From positions 1-27,739 of the forward strand of contig JASLEF010000049.1 of assembly GCA_030151245.1 (NCBI GenBank): 27,739 nt of DNA, read 5' to 3'. Every line of letters begins with the position of its first letter. Position 1 is the stretch's first letter. The translations under genes and the position numbers were made by a program. The stretch comes from Ignatzschineria sp. (GTDB lineage: Bacteria > Pseudomonadota > Gammaproteobacteria > Cardiobacteriales > Wohlfahrtiimonadaceae). This document shows, piece by piece, positions 23,939 to 27,739 of this stretch. The notes beneath the pieces are model-generated. The model was given only the letters and a program-made list of their open reading frames with translations, had not been told where the DNA came from and ran no database searches.

Positions 23939-25168
23939 ATGTCAATAGAATCTCCCACGCAACAAGCCACCGTAGAAGGCTCAAAAGAGAAACTTTTCAA
24001 TCGCGGGATTATCACCGTTCTCAATGCCCAGTTTTTCTCAGCTTTTGCCGATAATGCGCTCTTTTTTGCCTTGATGGAGGTTATCAGTCAAGGTAGTTTT
24101 GGAAAAGAGGGGACCTATATCCTGCAGGGAACCTTTGCCCTTTTCTATATTTTACTAGCGCCATTTGTCGGTCATATTGCAGATAACCTCTCCAAAGGTC
24201 GGGTCTTACTCATTGGCAATGGGATTAAAATTCTTGGCATCTCGCTGTTGTTTTCGGGCATTAATCCTTTCATCTCTTATGCCATCGTCGGCTTAGGGGC
24301 GGCTGTTTATTCCCCCGCAAAGTTTGGGATATTAAGCGAACTTGTCTCACAAAAACTACTCATTAAAGCCAATGGGTTAATTGAAGGGTCCACCATTGTC
24401 GCAATCTTATTAGGGTCTGCATTGGGAGGTATTTTCGCCGAAAGTAATGTTACTTATGCCCTTTTACTCGCATTTACGGCATTCTTTTTAGCGCTACTAT
24501 TCAACCTGTTTATCCCTAAAATCCCCCCTAAACACCACGATACCTTTCATGCAGGGATTATTCTTCGACAATTTATTACGATCCTAAAAGAGCTTCTTAA
24601 AGATAAAAAAGCTCGCTTTGCCATCTTGGGAACAAGCCTTTTTTGGTGTGGAGTCGCGGTCTTAAAACTCCTTTTGAACGACTGGGTACGGGATGTTTTA
24701 GATCAAGGCACAGAAAAGGTCTCTGAGCTCAGTCTTATTGTCGGTATCGGCGTTATTTTAGGATCGGCTCTTGCCGCTATCTTCATTACACAAAAGAACA
24801 TAAAACTGAGTCTTTGGGCGGGTATCGGAATGAGTCTCTCCGTCATCCTCTTTCTGACTCAAGAAAATCTATATCTTGCTTATGGTGCGCTTCTCCTCGT
24901 TGGGATCTGTGGCGGAGTCTTTCTAATTCCCCTCAACGCCCTCCTTCAAGAGCGCGGAGGAGAACTCAAAAGCACCGGAACCGCCATTGCTATTCAGAAC
25001 CTCTTTGAAAACAGCTTCATGATAATCGCCCTACTTCTCTTCGGCGGATTAGCAGCACTGACCACCATCCATATCGCCTATCTCATGGCGCTATTTGCGG
25101 CACTCTTCTCCCTCTTCGTATTAGCACTTTTTATTCATATTCGAATCCGGAAGGTATTTGAAAAGTAG
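23939..25168 (+). CDS. lplT: Lysophospholipid transporter LplT
   Basis: A 409-residue, about 12-TM major facilitator that flips lysophospholipids (mainly lyso-PE) across the inner membrane to the cytoplasmic leaflet, where Aas re-acylates them. It matches E. coli LplT in order: AQFFSAFADNALFFALMEV near the N-terminus, LLAPFVGHIADNLSKGRVLL (motif A), INPFISYAIVGLGAAVYSPA followed by KFGILSEL, KANGLIEGSTIVAILLGSAL, FAILGTSLFWCG, VFLIPLNALLQERG and AIAIQNLFENS. In some bacteria aas and lplT are fused; here they are separate adjacent genes. The leader has AAAGGC before the ATG, a modest ribosome site. A strong terminator follows. Confidence 0.95.
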   Translation: MSIESPTQQATVEGSKEKLFNRGIITVLNAQFFSAFADNALFFALMEVISQGSFGKEGTYILQGTFALFYILLAPFVGHIADNLSKGRVLLIGNGIKILGISLLFSGINPFISYAIVGLGAAVYSPAKFGILSELVSQKLLIKANGLIEGSTIVAILLGSALGGIFAESNVTYALLLAFTAFFLALLFNLFIPKIPPKHHDTFHAGIILRQFITILKELLKDKKARFAILGTSLFWCGVAVLKLLLNDWVRDVLDQGTEKVSELSLIVGIGVILGSALAAIFITQKNIKLSLWAGIGMSLSVILFLTQENLYLAYGALLLVGICGGVFLIPLNALLQERGGELKSTGTAIAIQNLFENSFMIIALLLFGGLAALTTIHIAYLMALFAALFSLFVLALFIHIRIRKVFEK

Positions 25169-25205
25169 CAAGCAGCAAAAATGATTAATTAATAGCCACA
25201 AACAG

Positions 25206-25232
25206 AAGAGCCTGCATTTTTGCAGGCTCTTT
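25206..25232 (+). terminator. Rho-independent terminator of lplT
   Basis: 11-bp perfect arms (AAGAGCCTGCA / TGCAGGCTCTT) with a 4-base T loop, then a short T run, 37 bp past the stop codon. Confidence 0.85.
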
Positions 25233-25269
25233 CTACTTTTCCCATCTTACCCATTTCTTATCACAAAAC

Positions 25270-25292
25270 TTATCCACAGGAATTGGGGATAA
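25270..25292. promoter_or_regulatory. Pair of inverted DnaA-box sequences
   Basis: TTATCCACA (25270-25278) is the consensus DnaA box. TGGGGATAA (25284-25292) is, on the other strand, TTATCCCCA, one mismatch away. Together they form a dyad (CTTATCC ... GGATAAG). A two-box site next to AT-rich DNA could bind DnaA as a regulatory or titration site; too few boxes are visible to call an origin. Confidence 0.4.
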
Positions 25293-25575
25293 GGCTTTAC
25301 AGATGTTCTTTTTTTCTGAAAATCTCTCTGTTTCTAAAAACCTATAAGTCTGATCCTGAAATATCGTGATATTTATTAAAAAATTACCAAATAAATAAAA
25401 AAGTAAAAATAAAATAAACAATTGGGTTGTTTCAGAAATATCAACTATAACAATTCATTACCCGTAATAATCTCTTTTAAATTTTTAATATCCATCATTA
25501 AAAATAACAATTTCACTAAAAAGCTATTGAGATTTGTTTTCATTAGAGTTACTTTCTTATTAGCATTTGCGTCTT

Positions 25576-25605
25576 TTTTAGATTTATAGTTGCAGAAATC
25601 TAAAA
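25576..25605. promoter_or_regulatory. Perfect inverted repeat in the feoA leader
   Basis: TTTTAGATTT and AAATCTAAAA arms (10 bp perfect) with a 10-base loop end 53 bp before the feoA ATG. It may be an operator or an RNA hairpin. There is no T-tract directly after the stem. Confidence 0.4.
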
Positions 25606-25658
25606 CTCTTCCATTTTATTGATATTTCCTAAAAGCAGAGAATTCCTAATAAACAATC

Positions 25659-25910
25659 ATGAAGACAAATCAACCCTCAGCACGCTTACTCAATGAGCTA
25701 CCTATCAATGCTCGAGCTAAAATCACCGCCGTTATATCCGAAGGAGTGTTACAACAAAAACTCTTTAATATGGGATTTATCCCCGGTGCCGATGTCGAAA
25801 TGATCCGTTCAGCCCCGCTTCTGGACCCATTAGAAGTGAAAATTTTGGATTATTATGTAACATTACGTCGTCAAGAAGCTCAAATGGTCGAAATTGAGGT
25901 TCTAGAATGA
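25659..25910 (+). CDS. feoA: Ferrous iron transport accessory protein FeoA
   Basis: An 83-residue cytoplasmic SH3-like protein that partners FeoB in Fe(II) uptake. The family pattern is clear: LLNELPINARAKITAVISEG, LFNMGFIPGADVEMIRSAPL, DPLEVKILDYYVTLRRQEAQ, MVEIEVLE. These correspond to the usual L..L..G....I, R..LLDMGL.PG..V....APLGDP and G....LR..EA..I.V blocks. The stop codon overlaps the feoB start in an ATGA (25907-25910), so the two are translationally coupled. The Shine-Dalgarno is weak. The long leader upstream suggests regulation, but I cannot identify the regulator. Confidence 0.93.
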   Translation: MKTNQPSARLLNELPINARAKITAVISEGVLQQKLFNMGFIPGADVEMIRSAPLLDPLEVKILDYYVTLRRQEAQMVEIEVLE

Positions 25911-27739
25911 CAATTAAAGTCGCTATTGCAGGCCAGCCTAACTGCGGAAAATCTACGATATTTACCATGATGAGTGGGGTTAAGCAGCATGTTGCAAATT
26001 ATCCTGGGGTCACTGTTGAAAAAAAGAGCACAAGCCTACAATACCAATCAAAACAATTTGAATTAGTAGATCTTCCCGGCACCTACTCTTTTAGTGCCTA
26101 CTCTAAAGAAGAACAAGCAACCATCAGTTTTTTGCTCGATGACAACCCTGATATTATTATCAATGTCATTGATGCCTCTTGCCTCAAGAGAAGCTTACAT
26201 CTTACCTATCAGCTCTTAGAAATTGGCAAGCCCATCATTATCGTGATGAATATGATGGATGTCGCCAAACGCCGCGGTCTTAAAATTGATATCCAAAAGC
26301 TATCAAAGGTGCTAAATACCCCTATTGTTGAGGCGGTCGGTGCTCGAGGAATTGGTAAAAAAGACATTTTAAACGCCATGCTTACCGCCAGTAAGCAGCG
26401 TGATATCCCCCCACAAGCCTTAACTTATTCATTACTTGAGCCAGCTATTACAAAACTCGAATCATTTATTTCTCAAGAGATAACAAGTTCTATCTCCGCA
26501 AGATGGCTCGCAATAAAGTTATTGGAACGTCATGATATTATCGAGAAAAAAATCACCGAGACGATCCCTACAATAACCCCATTAATAGAACAGATCCGAA
26601 AAGAGGAATTACCGGATATTGAAGGTAAAATCACCTCCCTTCTGGCCACGGCACGATATGAAGCGGCCAATGAACTCTATACCGATATCGTGCAAGAACC
26701 TGTTAAAAGACGAGCCTCTTTAACCACTCTAATTGATAAAATTGTTCTTAATCGTTGGCTCTCATTTTTAATTCTAGGATTAGTGATTTATGGCACTTAT
26801 GAACTCTCTATCGTTAAAGGCTATGAAATCACCAATCATACCTGGCCCTACTTTGCGAAACTCAAAAACTTTATTGTCTCTTTGCTTCCTAAACCTGAAT
26901 TTATCGAAGTCCCCATGATCACGGAGTTTATTGTTTGGCTCGTCAATAGCGCATTAGCCCTTCTCAATTATCTTCCGATCTTCTTCATTCTATTTATTAT
27001 TATTGCGATTTTAGAAGATACCGGCTACATGCCACGCATTGCTTTTGTCCTCGACCGACTCTTTCATCGTTATGGATTACATGGTCAATCAACACTACCG
27101 CTTGTATTAGGCGGGGCTTTTGTTGGAGGATGTGCCGTGCCGGGTATCATGGCGACCAAAGGTATCGCAGATGATCGTGCGAGAATAGCAACCATCATGA
27201 CCGTTCCTTATATGAACTGTTTAGCTAAAGTGCCTTTCTATACACTTTTACTCGGGGCTTTTTTTGTCAATTCAATGTCATTAATGATGTTCTTTATCTC
27301 GACAATTACCTTCTTCATCGCCTTAAGTATTGCTCGAATCCTCACCTTCTCGATCTTAAAAAATAGAGAGACGACCCCATTTATTATGGAACTCCCTCCC
27401 TATCATTTACCCACATTTAAAGGGGTTATGCTTCGTGCCTTGCAGAGAATATGGCTCTATATCCATAAGGTTGGCACTATTGTCATGGCTGTGGCGATTG
27501 TCCTCTTCGTACTCCTTCAATTTCCAGGGATTTCCCAAAAAACGCAAGAAAAAGTGAATATCAAGGTCGAGCAACTTTTTCAAAAATATGACACGGCCAT
27601 TCAAAAATCACCTTACTTTGCTAAAGTCAGTGATCGTGCTGTTGTGATGGATTTAATCAATATCAATCAACAATATCGTTCAGAAAGAATGGCAGCAGCC
27701 CAATCATCTGCAAAAGCGAAAGCCGTAGAAGAGAAATTT
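25907..27739 (+). CDS. feoB: Ferrous iron transporter FeoB (3' end outside the window)
   Basis: A GTP-gated inner-membrane Fe(II) permease; the reading frame is open from the ATG at 25907 to the window edge (611 codons). The cytoplasmic G domain has G1 GQPNCGKST (9-17), T36 in the G2 loop (GVTVEK), G3 DLPG (55-58) and G4 NMMD (115-118). A helical GDI-like region follows, then the membrane core: NRWLSFLILGLVIYGTYELS, an FFILFIIIAILEDTGYMPRI stretch, and the gate motif GGCAVPGIMATKG with C409. PYMNCLAKVPFY then replaces the usual PFMSCxARLPVY. The core differs from the common GFGCNVPAIMATR form, suggesting a divergent FeoB branch. Whether FeoC follows cannot be seen. Confidence 0.93.
   Translation, partial: MTIKVAIAGQPNCGKSTIFTMMSGVKQHVANYPGVTVEKKSTSLQYQSKQFELVDLPGTYSFSAYSKEEQATISFLLDDNPDIIINVIDASCLKRSLHLTYQLLEIGKPIIIVMNMMDVAKRRGLKIDIQKLSKVLNTPIVEAVGARGIGKKDILNAMLTASKQRDIPPQALTYSLLEPAITKLESFISQEITSSISARWLAIKLLERHDIIEKKITETIPTITPLIEQIRKEELPDIEGKITSLLATARYEAANELYTDIVQEPVKRRASLTTLIDKIVLNRWLSFLILGLVIYGTYELSIVKGYEITNHTWPYFAKLKNFIVSLLPKPEFIEVPMITEFIVWLVNSALALLNYLPIFFILFIIIAILEDTGYMPRIAFVLDRLFHRYGLHGQSTLPLVLGGAFVGGCAVPGIMATKGIADDRARIATIMTVPYMNCLAKVPFYTLLLGAFFVNSMSLMMFFISTITFFIALSIARILTFSILKNRETTPFIMELPPYHLPTFKGVMLRALQRIWLYIHKVGTIVMAVAIVLFVLLQFPGISQKTQEKVNIKVEQLFQKYDTAIQKSPYFAKVSDRAVVMDLININQQYRSERMAAAQSSAKAKAVEEKF

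Larger units (their letters stand above)
25169..25658. other. 490-bp leader/intergenic region upstream of feoAB
   Basis: It holds the lplT terminator (25206-25232), a DnaA-box pair (25270-25292), a very AT-rich stretch (about 25365-25470) and a perfect 10-bp inverted repeat (25576-25605) close to feoA. I do not see a convincing Fur box, although feo genes usually have one. No small gene is supported. Confidence 0.6.

Noticed and set aside
25261..25658. Chromosomal origin (oriC) upstream of feoA
   Set aside because: Only two DnaA-box matches, no iterated AT-rich 13-mers, and none of the genes usual near an origin in the window.
1..27739. Defence island, prophage or toxin-antitoxin system
   Set aside because: No nuclease, integrase, toxin-antitoxin pair, restriction enzyme, transposase or CRISPR-like array; genes have ordinary housekeeping or envelope roles and uniform composition by eye.

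Overview
The window is an ordinary, gene-dense, AT-rich chromosomal segment of a Gram-negative bacterium, almost certainly a gammaproteobacterium. The grounds are a Kdo-modifying dioxygenase, two outer-membrane beta-barrel proteins, MurQ/AnmK murein recycling, an Aas/LplT lysophospholipid pair, an E. coli-like RF3, and close relatives of E. coli YiaY, YfeX and RhtC. The low GC suggests a lineage such as Cardiobacteriales (Ignatzschineria-like), but that is a guess. I see no rRNA, tRNA, CRISPR array, insertion sequence, prophage or integrase.

Layout, left to right. 1-2.6 kb: a six-TM potassium-channel-like protein with a non-canonical selectivity filter, then an iron-dependent alcohol dehydrogenase (yiaY/adhB type). 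2.7-4.8 kb (minus): a Bcr/CflA drug exporter followed by a TetR regulator, with a TetR-style palindrome upstream of the exporter. 5.2-7.1 kb: an orphan SAM methyltransferase (plus) facing a YfeX-type DyP peroxidase (minus). 7.2-9.9 kb (plus): a NUDIX hydrolase, a small carboxylesterase, and a CoA-disulfide reductase/NADH-oxidase-type flavoenzyme. 9.9-12.4 kb: a hexanucleotide tandem repeat, a MipA/OmpV outer-membrane protein, and an FCD-domain GntR-like regulator with a degenerate DNA-binding helix. 12.9-17.9 kb (minus): rhtC-like threonine exporter, kdoO-like Kdo hydroxylase, the tightly coupled murQ-anmK pair, and an Opa-like porin. 18.4-20.6 kb: prfC (minus) diverging from a universal stress protein (plus). 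20.8-25.2 kb: a TetR regulator diverging from aas-lplT. 25.7 kb to the end: feoA and an incomplete feoB.

The most coherent regulatory story is the TetR-aas-lplT region. Three 16-bp elements of the form GTTAAC-N4-GTTAAC (each with a mismatch in one half) lie in the divergent intergenic region. One covers the predicted tetR start site, and the other two flank the predicted aas promoter. This suggests an autoregulated TetR repressor controlling lysophospholipid uptake and re-acylation. The remaining signals worth checking are the altered channel filter, the ATTGAG/GTTGAG repeat, a perfect 12-bp inverted repeat in an empty intergenic region, a DnaA-box pair upstream of feoAB, and a variant FeoB pore motif. 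I found no convincing multi-gene novel system; most genes are recognisable housekeeping or envelope functions.
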